A DNA stretch of 64,000 bases, taken from assembly GCF_000565195.1 (NCBI RefSeq), contig NZ_CP006720.1:558001-622000 (forward strand). The letters are read 5' to 3'. Shown piece by piece: positions 28,582-39,605 of this stretch. The notes under the pieces were generated by a model, which saw only the letters and a list, made by a program, of their open reading frames with translations, had not been told where the DNA came from and did no database searches. A program made the translations under genes and the position numbers. Source of the DNA: Spiroplasma mirum ATCC 29335. GTDB taxonomy: Bacteria > Bacillota_I > Bacilli_A > Mycoplasmatales > Mycoplasmataceae. Numbering within the stretch: the stretch's first letter is position 1; each line of letters starts with the position of its first letter.

Positions 28582-31569
28582 ATGGAAAGCCAACATAATC
28601 AATCTAAATTATGTAAAAAATGTTATCAAAAAATTATTAATTTTTTAAAAACAAAAAATGATATTAAAGATTTAATTATTTTTAACGTTACTTCAACTGA
28701 TAATTTTAGTGAAGAAAATAAAATTAACCCTGTTATTATCTTTAAATGTCAAAAACATTTTTTTGGATTATTTACAAGAAATAATTTAAGAGAAAATCCG
28801 CAGCAAGTTAATTTTCAAACCAAAACAGTAGCTTTACCTACTAGTTTAGTTATTAAGAAGTTTAAAGAAAGCAAAAAAATTCTTGATGTTAAAGTAAATA
28901 AAAATTCTCTTGTCAACGTCAAACCTTGACCTCTTGTCCCGGTTAGTTCACCATTTTCGTTAGAACCTACAAAAAAAGAACTTGCTTATTTTTTTAATAA
29001 GCAACAATTAAAATATTATAAAACAAATGTTTTTAACCAACATAAACATTATTTTAAAACATTATTTTTAAGATCAAATCATCGTTTTACCATCATTTCA
29101 TTGTTAATTGGGACTTTACTGTTTGGTTTAGGAATTGGTGGGTGACAACTGTTTGAAGATTTAAACCATCCCCAAGCCCATGTTGACCGTCGGATTAATA
29201 TTTCCCACGATGGGGGTGATTATTATAAAACCAAAGCAATTATTCATAATACTTCCTCAAAAGAATTATTATCCGCTGTTCAGCATATACCAAATTTAAA
29301 CCCTGATTTACAAAGTGCAATTAATGATAATACCACAATTTTAACAACTAGTGATCCGCTCCAATATGATGGGGGATATCACTTAATGAAAATTAATGTT
29401 AATGCACAACATTCCGAGATTTTTGAAGGAATTACCAGCATTACGATGAATATTAAATCCAATAAATTTGATATTTCCTGGTTAGATGGTAACTTTACCC
29501 ATAATAATGATGTTCATATTGCTAACATTGATCCAACTAATTTATTAAATGACCTAAAATTATTACCCAATTTGAATTCTAATTTAGCAAGTGCCTTACG
29601 TGAGAAGGGGATTAAAGTTATTAACATTAAGGGAAAAATGATTGATGATGGTTTCCCCCACCCAATTAATTTTACGCTGGATGCCAATAATACAAATGAC
29701 TTTAAAGGACAACTTAATTGTCAGTTAAATTTAATTTCGGATAAATTTGATATTTCTAATTTAAAAAATGATTATACAACATCATCATCAGTTACAATTC
29801 ATGATACTAGTTTTAATAGCTTAGTTTACTTAATAACTTCGGTAGCAGGCATGGATAAACATTTAATTGCCGCGGCCCAAGATGCTAATATTATTTTAAC
29901 TACTGCTTCGCAATTACCGGATGATGGTCAATGTCATTTATTAAAAGTAACAATGGATGCTACTAATACACTTGCTTATAGTGGAAGATTGACAATTATG
30001 ATTTCAGCCATTGCTGGTAAAATGAAAATTAACACTCTCAGCCAAGATTTAACCGCAAAACCACCCGTAGTTGAAACAAATACGGATGAAGAAAGTTTAC
30101 GAAATGCGTTGCAAAAAGTGCAGGGTATTAACCAAACAACTTTAAATGTTTTAAAAGAAAGTAACTTGTTAATTGCTACTCATTCTAATTTACCAGATGA
30201 TGGTTTACCTCATGAACTTGATATTAGTTTAAATGCTTATCGAACTTTAGATTATACAGGTACTGCCACAATTAAACTAATGGCCAAAACAAGTAAAATT
30301 GACATTAGTAAGGATGGGGGAAACTATACGACTTATGGAAACATTATTAGTACTAATGTTGATTCACCATCTTTAATTAAAGCGTTAAAACAAATTAAAC
30401 AAACTAATCCGGTGATTCTAAGTGCCATTAATGATCCGAAGGTAATTGTTACCACAAATTCGAAATTACCCCAAGATGATTTAATCCATGACATTGAAAT
30501 TACTATTAATGCCGATCAATCACAAGATTATACCGGAACGGCTAAAATTTTAATTTCAATGGTTTATCCAAAAACAGATATTACCAATTGAAACCAAGAT
30601 TTAACAAGTTCACCGCCAATTGTCGAACCTGATTTAAATTCAAAAGAATTATTAGATGCCTTAACAAAAGTCAATGGTTTAGCAACTGATTTAAAAAATA
30701 TTTTAACCTTACAAGGTCTAACCTTCACGACAGATTCAAAACTAATTTATGATAATCACCCCCATCCAATAACAATTTTTATTAATGCTGATAATACTGA
30801 ACATTATAAAGGGCAAGCAAAAATAACATTATTAATAAATGCTAGTACAATTGATTTAAGTTACTTTAATGGTGATTATTCAACATATGGTGATTATACT
30901 ATTAATGGTGTTAGTCAAGAAGAACTGATTAAAGCAATTACAAATGATCCTCATATGAATCCTGTTCTGAAAGCTGCTGTGGAAACCACCGGAATTACTG
31001 TTAGTACAACCACAAAAATTCCTCCTAACAATAGTGCTGTTAAAACAACAATTACAATTGATGGAACCCACACAAAAAAATATTTTGGCCATGCCACAAT
31101 AACAATGATCTTACGAAATAATTCAACCGCCCCATTCCAAATTAATATTGGTTTTAAATCACATCAGTCTTATAATGGAACTTCTTCTAGTGATCTCCAT
31201 TCGGAAACTCATATCTTATTAGATTATTTTGACTATGCTGATAGTTGAGATAGTTTTGTTAAAAAATATCCGTATGTAACCTTAAACGGTTCATTAAGTG
31301 TTCATGCCTGAGGAGAGGAGGGCAGTCTTACTAAGATGAAAACGACAACAACAAATATTGCTTTAAATAATCCCGAAACTTCACCCGCCACATGAGAATG
31401 TAAAAAAAGTGGGAGTGTTGTTGGGAGTCAAATTATGGCGGTTTGATTCTATTTATGACATGATGATCACAACATCTATTGAGCATTCCAACGTCAAGAA
31501 TATTCGTTCTGATGTAGTTCATCACCCTATTATTATGCTAATTTAAATAGCATTTATTTTGGACAATAA
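28582..31569 (+). CDS. Membrane-anchored surface protein with seven tandem repeats, 995 aa
   Basis: AAGGAGG precedes ATG. The N-terminal 165 residues are cytoplasmic, with a CKKC pair at residues 11-14. A single helix (about 168-188, IISLLIGTLLFGLGIGG) anchors the protein. Seven repeats of about 85-90 residues follow, each ending in a motif like LPDDGxxHxLxITxDAxNTxxYxGxAxI. A unique Trp/Tyr-rich C-terminal region of about 130 residues closes it (NSIYFGQ end). No signal-peptidase site, so it is anchored N-in. Likely an adhesin or surface filament; family not named. Degenerate paralogues lie at 22187-23113 and 23350-23860. Confidence 0.7.
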
Positions 31570-31587
31570 GATAATTCAATTATAAAG

Positions 31588-31630
31588 AATGCTGATTAGA
31601 AAAATCTTAAGTAAAGCAGCATTTTTTTTT
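31588..31630 (+). terminator. Terminator of the repeat-protein gene
   Basis: AATGCTG/CAGCATT stem followed by a T-run. Confidence 0.75.
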
Positions 31631-31724
31631 ATTTTCTAGAACGCAATTTGTTAAAAAAATAAAATAGGATATAATAATATTAAGTAATATGGTAGCAAAA
31701 CAACAGAAAAGGGGAATCAATTTT

Positions 31725-32510
31725 ATGGGAAAACCAACTTTTTGTCTAATTCATTTAAAAATTCATGAATGTTCAGAAAATACTAACCGGGCAATATCTT
31801 CAGCTAATGAAATAAAAATTAAAGCAAAAATGAGTCGCATGTTAAATCCAACAATTGCGACTGTTGAATCAGTAAATGCGGAAAAGGGGACAATTCAATA
31901 CATCTTACAAAATGCCAAAAAAAATAATGCTTTGTTAAAATCAAAATTAGGATTAGAAACAGAAGAGGGGATGTCAACCGGTGTGGATGAAAATGATATT
32001 AAAGCAAAAATGGCTCGTTTAAGAGCAGCTATTACTGGTCATCAGCCAGCTGCTAATTCCCCTGCTCTTAATTCGTCAAATTCGGGGTTAAGAGAAATTA
32101 TTGATCATGCTTACCAAGCTAATCGTCATTTTAATAAAAATGTTCCTAATAATAAAGATGACAATAATAATACCTTATCAGCCATAATCTTAGCAGATGC
32201 TGATTTAGATCATCAGTTAAATCCTGAAATGACAAAAAAACAATTAACACCTAATAAACAAAAAAAATCCGGTTTTCCTGCATCGAAATCACAATCAGCG
32301 GATAAACCATTATCTCAAGTTGATAAAACGGCTAATAATAATGGTAAAAAAACATCAGCTAATAAAAAATTAACAACAGCAAAATTAACAACTAATAAGA
32401 AAGTACCTAATAAAGAAGAAGTTAATAAAACTGTCGTGTTATCAATTAATGAAGTTGAAAAATTAATTGAAGCTGCTGTTAATAAAGCAATTAATAAAAA
32501 AAATAAATAA
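31725..32510 (+). CDS. Basic, low-complexity cytoplasmic protein, 261 aa
   Basis: I chose the ATG at 31725 because AAAGGGGAA precedes it; the frame is open to 31689. MGKPTFCLIHLKIHECS, then two related Lys/Met/Arg segments (IKIKAKMSRMLNPTIA and DIKAKMARLRAAITG), an Asn-rich linker, a long Lys/Thr/Asn-rich tail and a C-terminal helix (VVLSINEVEKLIEAAVNKAI). TATAAT near 31670. No family recognised; could bind nucleic acid or cytoskeleton given its charge. Confidence 0.55.
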   Translation: MGKPTFCLIHLKIHECSENTNRAISSANEIKIKAKMSRMLNPTIATVESVNAEKGTIQYILQNAKKNNALLKSKLGLETEEGMSTGVDENDIKAKMARLRAAITGHQPAANSPALNSSNSGLREIIDHAYQANRHFNKNVPNNKDDNNNTLSAIILADADLDHQLNPEMTKKQLTPNKQKKSGFPASKSQSADKPLSQVDKTANNNGKKTSANKKLTTAKLTTNKKVPNKEEVNKTVVLSINEVEKLIEAAVNKAINKKNK

Positions 32511-32765
32511 AAAAAAGAATAGGAGATTTAAATTATTTATTGGTTTGTAACAAACCACCACATTCCCAGAATATTGATTGTTAAAATACTAAATATTAAT
32601 AATAAGTTAGTATGTTGATAAGGCAATCTTTAATTAATTTCCTAATAAATTTATCAATTTTTATAGAAATATTTACTAGATTTAATTTTTATATATTATA
32701 AAAATAAGTTTATTTTCAATCTTTTCGCTTTTAGGAAGTAGATGTTTCTATCATATAATTGTCAT
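32511..32765. other. Intergenic, nothing recognised
   Basis: AT-rich, no supported ORF in either strand. Confidence 0.5.
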
Positions 32766-32808
32766 AATGAATAAAATTTGATTAAAATCTAATCAAATTT
32801 TATTCATT
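32766..32808. terminator. Bidirectional terminator of the leftward four-gene cassette
   Basis: Perfect 19-bp stem AATGAATAAAATTTGATTA with its complement and a 5-base loop; the stop codon of the next gene (32800) lies inside the arm. Confidence 0.85.
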
Positions 32809-33327
32809 ATTAGAAGTTTTTATTGCTTGTAAGAAGGAAAAAGTTTTTTTGCCAATGATTGTTTTTTTATCGGTTTCCCCATCAACATTATAAATTAATT
32901 TTTTCGTGATTCCCTTAACAGCAATTCCAACAATAGCTTTCAGCGGGATTTCTTCATCTAAAAAGAAGATAACATTGTCATTAACTTTAATTCATAAACT
33001 ATTCAAACATTGGGTTTGAATTATTAAATAAATTAAGATTAAACCATAATCAATTAAACCAATAATAACATATAAGTAAGAAAAAACCGGAGCAGTATCG
33101 GGGATCGTTAATAATAAAATATAATCAACAATAATAAAAATAATAATGGGGGTTAAAACAGCATAGATAAAAATAAAAATAAAACTAAGCATCGCAGTTC
33201 ACCGAAATTCTTGATTATAGTCTTTAACACCCCGTTGGCGATGATATTGCATCATGAATAAAAAATTAAAAACATACAATGCTAACGCTAAAATTAAGGT
33301 AAAAACTAATATTATATGTAATTCCAT
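32800..33327 (-). CDS. Membrane protein, third member of a cassette (175 aa)
   Basis: Start ATG 33327. Three hydrophobic segments: residues 4-25 (IILVFTLILALALYVFNFLF), about 46-72 and about 85-105. A short soluble C-terminal domain follows (LWIKVNDNVIFFLDEEIPLK to the end) that may be a reduced PH-like fold. It follows the preceding gene by one base, so it is certainly in the same operon. Unknown function. Confidence 0.6.
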
Positions 33328-33328
33328 T

Positions 33329-33958
33329 TTAACTTCCCTTCTCTGTGGTAATTAATTTTTGTTGTTGTAATAATAGTTTATATAGGATCATTGATATTTT
33401 AACATTTTTTGTTAAAAACTTATAAATATTATTCTTGGTACTAATGAAAAAACCAACTTCAAACGCAATATTAAGATTAAAAATGCTTGGATAGAAATAA
33501 ATAATATCTTTTAACCAGATTATTTTATAAGTTTTAATATCATCAATTAGCACTCGTTTATTAGTAACATATAGATTTCCATTGTATCTTCTTGCACGGT
33601 GCGGTGATTTTAAGTTAATATAGCCATTTAAATTTTCAATTTTATATTGGGGTTGTTTGGGCTTTACCGGAGGGTATAAATAAAAACTATTATTATTAAT
33701 TTCTTTGGTGTTTTCCAAGATATATACTTCAACTTCTTCTTTAGCATAACACACTTCATCAGATGGCAGTTGATAATCAATGGTAATTGCTTGTAAAGGG
33801 ATTGTTAATTCTTGGTGTTGATCAGTAATTGCCGCTTGGAAACTACGATAAACCTTTTTATAATTTTGAATTTTAACTTGTTGGAGAATTCCTAAAATTA
33901 AAGTGATCAATACTGAAATTCCCATTACGCCAAAGAAAATAATAAATCCAATTTCCAT
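33329..33958 (-). CDS. Membrane-anchored PH/GRAM-like domain protein (209 aa)
   Basis: One N-terminal membrane helix (IGFIIFFGVMGISVLITLIL), then a soluble domain. Around residue 130, NGNLYVTNKRVLIDDI followed by IIWLKDIIYFYPSIFNLN and FEVGFFISTKNNIYKFL, matches the strand pattern of bacterial PH/GRAM-like domains (G-x-L-x-(V/L)-TNKR-L-I). Start ATG 33958, four bases after the upstream stop. Orientation would put the domain in the cytoplasm. Role unknown. Confidence 0.6.
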   Translation of the reverse strand: MEIGFIIFFGVMGISVLITLILGILQQVKIQNYKKVYRSFQAAITDQHQELTIPLQAITIDYQLPSDEVCYAKEEVEVYILENTKEINNNSFYLYPPVKPKQPQYKIENLNGYINLKSPHRARRYNGNLYVTNKRVLIDDIKTYKIIWLKDIIYFYPSIFNLNIAFEVGFFISTKNNIYKFLTKNVKISMILYKLLLQQQKLITTEKGS

Positions 33959-33962
33959 GTTG

Positions 33963-34574
33963 CTACTCCCCTTCTGTTTGTACTTTTTTAATTAAATATG
34001 GTGTTTTTAAATCATTACTAATGATAAAATACTTACTTTGCTCATAATATAAGAAAAATCCCTGGTATAAGCGCTGATTAATCCGAATTATTGATAATTC
34101 TAAGTTAGTAATTTTTGTTAGCTCCCAAATCGTAGTAATTTCGGGGTTAACAATTAAAATTCGTTGGTTGGTAATAAATAAATACCCTTCTTGAAAAACA
34201 ACTGGAACAGGATTTTTTAAAAAACGATTTTTCCCGGTATAACCAACGTTAATTCCCCCCGGAAATTCAATTACATATTTAGATTTAGAATAGTTACTAA
34301 CTTGTTTTTTGTCTAATAAGGGCATTAAATAACTGCTAATTGCTGTTGTATAATATACCACTTCATTTCGTTGTAATTTAATCTTAACTTTAATTGGATT
34401 AACGGTTAGTTGGGGATAATCATTATTAATAAAACTTTGGTTATCAACTTCTAATTTTTTAAAAATTTCAAAAATAAGGTGTTTTTTCTTATAGTTAAAC
34501 CATATTAAAAAACCAAGAAAAATTAGTGATAATCCGATAAATAAGCCAATAAATACTCACCCAATTGTTGTCAT
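33963..34574 (-). CDS. Membrane-anchored PH/GRAM-like domain protein (203 aa)
   Basis: AAGGGGGGGG precedes ATG (34574). Helix at residues 5-25 (GWVFIGLFIGLSLIFLGFLI), then a soluble domain with EGYLFITNQRILIVNPEIT and IWELTKITNLEL, GFFLYYEQSKYFIISND. This parallels the downstream gene strand by strand, so the two are paralogues. A TGA early in the gene (Trp) hides the true start from standard-code translation. Confidence 0.6.
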
Positions 34575-34590
34575 GTGGTTCCCCCCCCTT

Positions 34591-35841
34591 CTATTTAATA
34601 TTATTAATCCCTTTATTAAAATTATTAATAAATGTTTGTAACATTAATTCTTCCCCACTATTGCGGGGTTGTTCAAAGCGATTGTAATAATAAATATTAA
34701 TTAACTCTTTTGTTTTACTATTTAATTTATCATAATACTTTTGGTTAATTAATATGTGGTTAGCTTGGTTAATAATTAAACTTGAACTATAAGTTAACCA
34801 TTCTTTTTCATTTTTAATTTTTTCTGTTCATTCATTAAAGTATAAATTATAAATCCGGTTATTTTTATGATAATAAAAGTTAATAACCCCCGTGTTATTT
34901 TCCACCGTGTTAATTACAAATAATAATTTATTTGGTAAAAATGGGTTGTTTGGGGAATTAATCGCTTGAAAAGTAATCGGGGTAATTTGCGCTAATAAAA
35001 TATCATTAATAATAAATGAGGTTAATGGTTTTTTGAGTACAATTTGGTGTTTAAGATAGCTTTTATTAGTATTATCTAAATCATTAACTAAGCGGTATAA
35101 TTCTAATTCATAAATTAAATGGAGTTTAATAAGTTTCCGAATTTTTAAAGTTAAGATTACTTGTTCAGCGACACTTAGTAACTGGTAAAAATTAATAAAG
35201 GTTTCATAACAAACCTGGTGGTCAATTAAGTTATTACCAATGTTCATTAATAAAGCTTTTAACTGGGGAGTTAATAACTTTGGATTATTTAAATATTCAT
35301 CACTATGATTTTGACAAAGTAAATAAAAATAATAAGGACAATCCTCTGTACTTTCTTCTAATGCTAAAAAGTTATTCTTAATATTTTTAAAAAAATGTTT
35401 TTCTTGATAACGATCAATAAAATAATTCCCTTTAATTAACTCAGGGTTATAAAGATCATTGCGAACAACCGGATTTTGACAATCTCTTAAAATGCATTCA
35501 TTTTGTTGTTGATGATTGCGAACGTTAGTATAATGTTTTTTTTCTTGATAAACATATTGTTCTTTTAACTGGGAATCACTAATTGCTTGTAAAATTGACA
35601 GATATTCATCCCGTGCATGGGGAGTTGCTAATACTAATGGCTTACAACAATCTTGGTATTTTTTCCCGCTAAAGCAAATGCAATCTTCATTATCCGAAAT
35701 GGTAAAAATTGGTTTATAGTATTGATGCAAATAATCTAACTGGTCATCATCAAGAAAATAACTCTTTAGTAAAGCATCAAACATTAATCGTTCTTGGCCT
35801 TTTAAATTATCACTGAAATGTTTTTCGATTTGATCACTCAT
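34591..35841 (-). CDS. SEC-C motif protein heading the cassette (416 aa)
   Basis: Soluble. DNEDCICFSGKKYQDCCKPL at residues 51-70 is a SEC-C zinc motif (CxC...CC), found at the SecA tail and in many stand-alone proteins. The rest is helical, with a second Cys cluster (NECILRDC, EDCPYYFYLLC). AAGGGG precedes ATG. Genes at 34574, 33958 and 33327 follow with gaps of 16, 4 and 1 bases, so it probably works with these membrane proteins, perhaps at the secretion or membrane surface. Confidence 0.7.
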
Positions 35842-35965
35842 TTTGAATCCCCTTTTTCCTAATCATTATATATTATAAACTAAAATTAATATTTTATGCT
35901 GGTTACTATGTTTTTTCTCCCCTATCCTCAGAAAAACCTCCCCTTCCCATTAAAAAAGAGCCTCT

Positions 35966-35996
35966 TGTAAAAGAGACCCCCAAAGGCAACATATAG
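35966..35996 (-). terminator. Weak minus-strand terminator
   Basis: GTCTCTT/AAGAGGC hairpin followed by CTCTTTTTT on the minus strand; no intact gene precedes it. Confidence 0.4.
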
Positions 35997-36000
35997 ATTT

Positions 36001-36470
36001 TTTTAGTACTTATATTGTTTAATGAACTTTATTATTTTAACAAGCATTTTTTAGATATAAATAAATTATTTATCCAATACAGACCAATACAGACCAATAC
36101 AGACAGCATATTTGACCTTAAATTTTTATACTATTATCATTATTTCTCATCAAAACAATATAATTACTTCTCAATTTTGTAGTCTTGATAGCAAGGTTAA
36201 ACATAGAATCAATTATTTTTTACATGGACCGTGAATTAATAAGTAATATTTTTCATAGTTTTAACCGTTTCTTCTTAACTACAAATTCATTATATCGCAA
36301 ATTTCATAAAATTCATAAAAATTTTCAAAAAATTTTATTTTTTTTATTAGTTTTTTATAAAAATATTCAATATTTTATAAATTTATAATTAGTAAATAAT
36401 TATTCTTACCTTATCACATTCCCCTTTAACTGTCAAATAACTGACAAATTATTTAATAAACACTCACAAG
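36001..36470. other. Intergenic, AT-rich, no supported gene
   Basis: Contains a 10-bp direct repeat (36074-36103). A 67-codon open frame at 36185-36388 has neither ribosome-binding site nor normal start and is not called. Confidence 0.55.
36074..36103 (+). repeat. Three tandem copies of a decamer
   Basis: ccaatacaga repeated three times without mismatch. Confidence 0.9.
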
Positions 36471-36479
36471 GAGTATTTA

Positions 36480-36935
36480 TTGCCCTTTTGTTAAGTCAAT
36501 TAACCGTTTTGTTTTTTCATTCGCAATAAGATAAAGACTGTTTCTGCCACGGTTAAAGCTAATAATGCTAACACTACAATTACAATACTTTGTCATGAAA
36601 AAGCAAAGGTAAAGAGAATTCCCGTCATGTTAAAGATTAAGCGAACAATAATAATTCAGGCACCATAAGAGATTAGGAATGGCAATCCGAGTCCAATTTT
36701 TCAAAAGCAAAGATATATCAGGCTAAAACATAGGTTAAAACCTTACCATTCGAATATCCCATTGCTTTCATTGTTGCCATAATTGCTGCTTTATAATTGT
36801 TTTCTTCAATTGTCATGTTAATTAAAACAACCAAGATAAAGGCTACAATAATAAAGGTAAAGATAGCGGTAATTTCTAACAATAAAATAACATTCCCAAA
36901 AACTTTTTCTAACGCTTCTTAGACCATTTTTAATG
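36480..36935 (-). pseudogene. FtsX-like ABC permease, C-terminal relic
   Basis: Minus-strand frames read EKVFGNVILLLEITAIFTF, FIIVAFILVVLINMTIEEN, NYKAAIMATMKAMGYSNGKV, then after shifts LPFLISYGAWIIIVRLIFN and SIVIVVLALLALTVAETVFI. This is the last domain of FtsX/MacB-type permeases (MTIEENxYxAxxxxMKAxG). No start region; at least two frameshifts. Confidence 0.65.
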
Positions 36936-37059
36936 GTGAAATTGTATTTTGACCATTTAAATTATTAGTGCTCTTAAGAAGAAACTAAACTATCCCGTAA
37001 TTTTAGTGAGGTTAATAATTGCACAATCCCTACCGTTTTTTTGGAAACTGACTTAATGA

Positions 37060-37667
37060 TAAAATTAATGAGAGAATTAAGACGATCATCATTGTAGTTC
37101 TCTTAAGTTATATTTCAATTCAATTAATTATTAACCAGTATTTGTTAAAAAAGAAAACTGTAGTTCAAAAAGAACTGGTTAAAAAATGGTACCATATTGT
37201 TTTAAGTGATAATCCCCAAAAATATTTAAATATTTTTTTCCTTAGCAGCAATTTCTTTTGTTGCCGCAATGATAACTTCCTTAACCGGAATGGGTGATGG
37301 AGTCATTATTATGCCTTTCTTATTACTGTTTGTGAAGTTAAATATTAAGGATTCAACCCCAATTTCGCACTCAATTATTATGATTACCAGTTTATTAGCA
37401 ATTATTATTGAACCCACAATGGTTAACCACAACTACTTTTTAGACACCCTTGTGATGACAAATATCTTAGTTCCGATGTTAGTAGGAACTGTTGGTGGGA
37501 CAATTGGTGCTATTTTTGTCAAAAAATATCTGAAAAAAGAAAATATTATTTTATGAATTTTAATTATTTTAATTTGAATTTCAATTGTAAAAATGATTGT
37601 CGATTTAGTTTACTGGTTAAAAAACAATTTTAATATATTAATTATTGCGAAGGTAAATAGTTACTAG
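37060..37667 (+). pseudogene. TauE/SafE-family permease, decayed
   Basis: From 37269 the frame reads MITSLTGMGDGVIIMPFLLL and continues with four hydrophobic segments to TAG at 37665. GxGxG in the first helix and the HSIIMITSLLAI block are typical of TauE/SafE sulfonate/sulfite permeases. Upstream, another frame (IIIVVLLSYISIQLIINQYL) is the true N-terminus, separated by a T-run shift near 37235. Only about half of a family member remains; the 3' end overlaps miaA. Confidence 0.55.
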
Positions 37668-38577
37668 CTTCTAAATCATTAATAATCTGGCGCGTCACAG
37701 TTAAAAAATCTTGATAAGAAAAGGCATATCAATTAGTAGTTGGCAGTTGATTTCGAAACCATGTCAACTGCTTTTTTGCATATATTTTGTTAGCATACAC
37801 CATCTGGTCAATTGCTTGTTGGTAAGTAATTTTACCTTTTAAATAAGCAATGATTTCTTTACAACCAATTATTTTCATACTTTGTTTAGTTTCATCAAAA
37901 TGACAATATTCATACGCAGCTGCTACTTCCGCAAATAACCCGCGCGCAGTTAGTTTATCAACACGGGTTTCAATTCGTTCGTGTAGTTCAGCTTTATCAG
38001 GATTTAAACCAATAATATAAGGTTCATAATATCATCTGTTTTTGGCATCATCATTGGCTGATTTTAGGCTCTTATTTTCTTGGAAATATTGTAAGGCTCG
38101 TAAGACACGTTTACGATTGTTACAATGGGTACGCTTGGCTTCTACTGGGTCAGTGCTTTGTAATAATTGCCATAAGGCAAGATTGGAATATTTTTCATAT
38201 TGTTGGGCAAATTGGGGATCACGCTGATGGTTATCAAAATGATAATCTTTTAGTAAGGCATTAATATATAAGCCACTTCCCCCAACAACAATCGGGATTT
38301 TATGGCGTTGTCAAATTTCATTAATAATTTTGCGTCCTGCCCGTTGAAAGTCACTAATTGAATAATTATTATTTAAATCAATTGTTGATAATAAATGATG
38401 AGGGATGTTTTCTTGTTCAGAGGACAAAATTTTATTAGTAGCAATATCTAATCCATTAAAAATTTGAGTGGCATCAGTGTTAATACATTCACCATTAATT
38501 TTTTTAGCTAACATAATCGACAAGTCAGTTTTTCCACTTGCTGTTGGTCCCACAATAAGAATAATTGGTTTGTTCAT
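37642..38577 (-). CDS. miaA: tRNA dimethylallyltransferase
   Basis: Transfers a dimethylallyl group to A37 of tRNAs that read U-starting codons; 311 residues, normal length. P-loop ILIVGPTASGKT at 6-17, DATQIFNGLDIATNK (substrate Asp), VVGGSGLYINALL at about 98 and the QLTWFRNQ end. TGA at 38308-38310 is Trp. Its substrate dimethylallyl diphosphate would come from the MEP pathway that includes ispG at 45697. Confidence 0.95.
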
Positions 38578-38675
38578 TTTTGCCCTGCTTTCTTTTAAAT
38601 AATATCATATATAAATATATCGCATTTTTAATATTTTTTTAAGTTTATCATTATCTTTTATTTCGATCTTTAATT

Positions 38676-38711
38676 AAAAATATCTAAGAAACCTTGTTCT
38701 TAGATATTTTT
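38676..38711. terminator. Strong hairpin terminator
   Basis: 15-bp stem AAAAATATCTAAGAA/TTCTTAGATATTTTT. Confidence 0.85.
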
Positions 38712-38743
38712 ATAGTTAATATATATCATTTAAAAAGAAAAAA

Positions 38744-38925
38744 GTTATTTTAAAAACTAATTAATCCTCTTAATTGGCTTTTAAAATAACCCTAAACCGC
38801 TTTAAGTGTCTGGGTGTAGAGTTATTTTTTGATTTATATAGCGGTTAATAACCCCAAACACACCTTAACGTTGCATAAAAAACGTAGAAACTGTCCTTAC
38901 GGACAAATTAATTATACTATATTTA
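38744..38925 (-). ncRNA. Candidate structured small RNA or orphan leader
   Basis: On the minus strand a TATAAT box (complement of 38911-38916) is followed by a TGTCC-GTAA-GGACA hairpin (38892-38905), a further GC-richer segment with complementary words (AACCGCT/AGCGGTT), and a terminator GTTATTTTAAAA/TTTTAAAATAAC with T6 (38744-38790). No ORF is present. The unit of about 170 bases ends before miaA, so it looks like a free-standing RNA or an attenuated leader. GTTTCTAC after the hairpin recalls purine riboswitch joints but the rest does not fit. Confidence 0.4.
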
Positions 38926-39057
38926 ATCATAAAAATCAGCAATTTTCTTAACAGATGAAATTATTTTACCTAAGGTAATTTTATCATTTGTTAATTTTTC
39001 CTGGTGCTATTGATTTTGGTTTTTTTAATTTCAATCTCATTTTTGTTCCTTGACAAT

Positions 39058-39554
39058 TTATTTTAATTCACTAACAGCATTTCCCATCGCCACTGGTTAA
39101 CCAACACTTTGCGCTAGTTTAATAACATTATGGTTATCATCACCATATGAAATAAATTGGTTTGGATCATATGCCTTAATATCACATAAAATTTTAACAG
39201 TTAAATTTTATTTTGCCGAACTTGTTCAGCAAAATCACTAGTAGTGTCCACTTCAATTTGGTATTCTGGTTTGGATGCTGTCTTGTTATAATTAAGAACC
39301 ATTTGAATCCGATCGGTCTTTTCAGGACCATAAATCATGTTGCAAGAAATAATTGGAATTTTAATTTGTAATTTATCAGCATACTCTTTAATTATTAAAT
39401 CTAATTGTCCCGATGCTAAAATTAATTTATAATCACTAGCTAGTTGATATATTCGTAATGCTTCATAAGTTTTATCACTAATCGTAAAATCTTTGCGGGT
39501 AATTGTTCTGTCTAAATCAGTAATAATATAAGGATACTTGGTAATTAGACTCAT
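39058..39554 (-). pseudogene. Cof-type HAD hydrolase with internal deletion
   Basis: 117 residues starting MSLITKYPYIITDLDRTITR keep the DxD motif (DLDRT for the usual DLDGT) and ILASGQ (motif II). The frame then ends, and another frame supplies only the family end: DPNQFISYGDDNHNVIKLAQ (GDDNND-like motif) and PVAMGNAVSELK with a TAA before it. The cap domain and motif III are largely missing. Confidence 0.65.
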
Positions 39555-39605
39555 TATTACTCCCCCTTTTTAACTCTCAATAAGTATTATAAAATTAATT
39601 ACCAA

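Noticed and set aside
36185-36388. 67-codon open frame
   Set aside because: No ribosome-binding site, non-standard start, composition of random AT-rich sequence.
38885-38910. Purine riboswitch
   Set aside because: GTTTCTAC follows a hairpin, but the loop is a plain tetraloop and the second hairpin and closing stem of the purine fold cannot be drawn.
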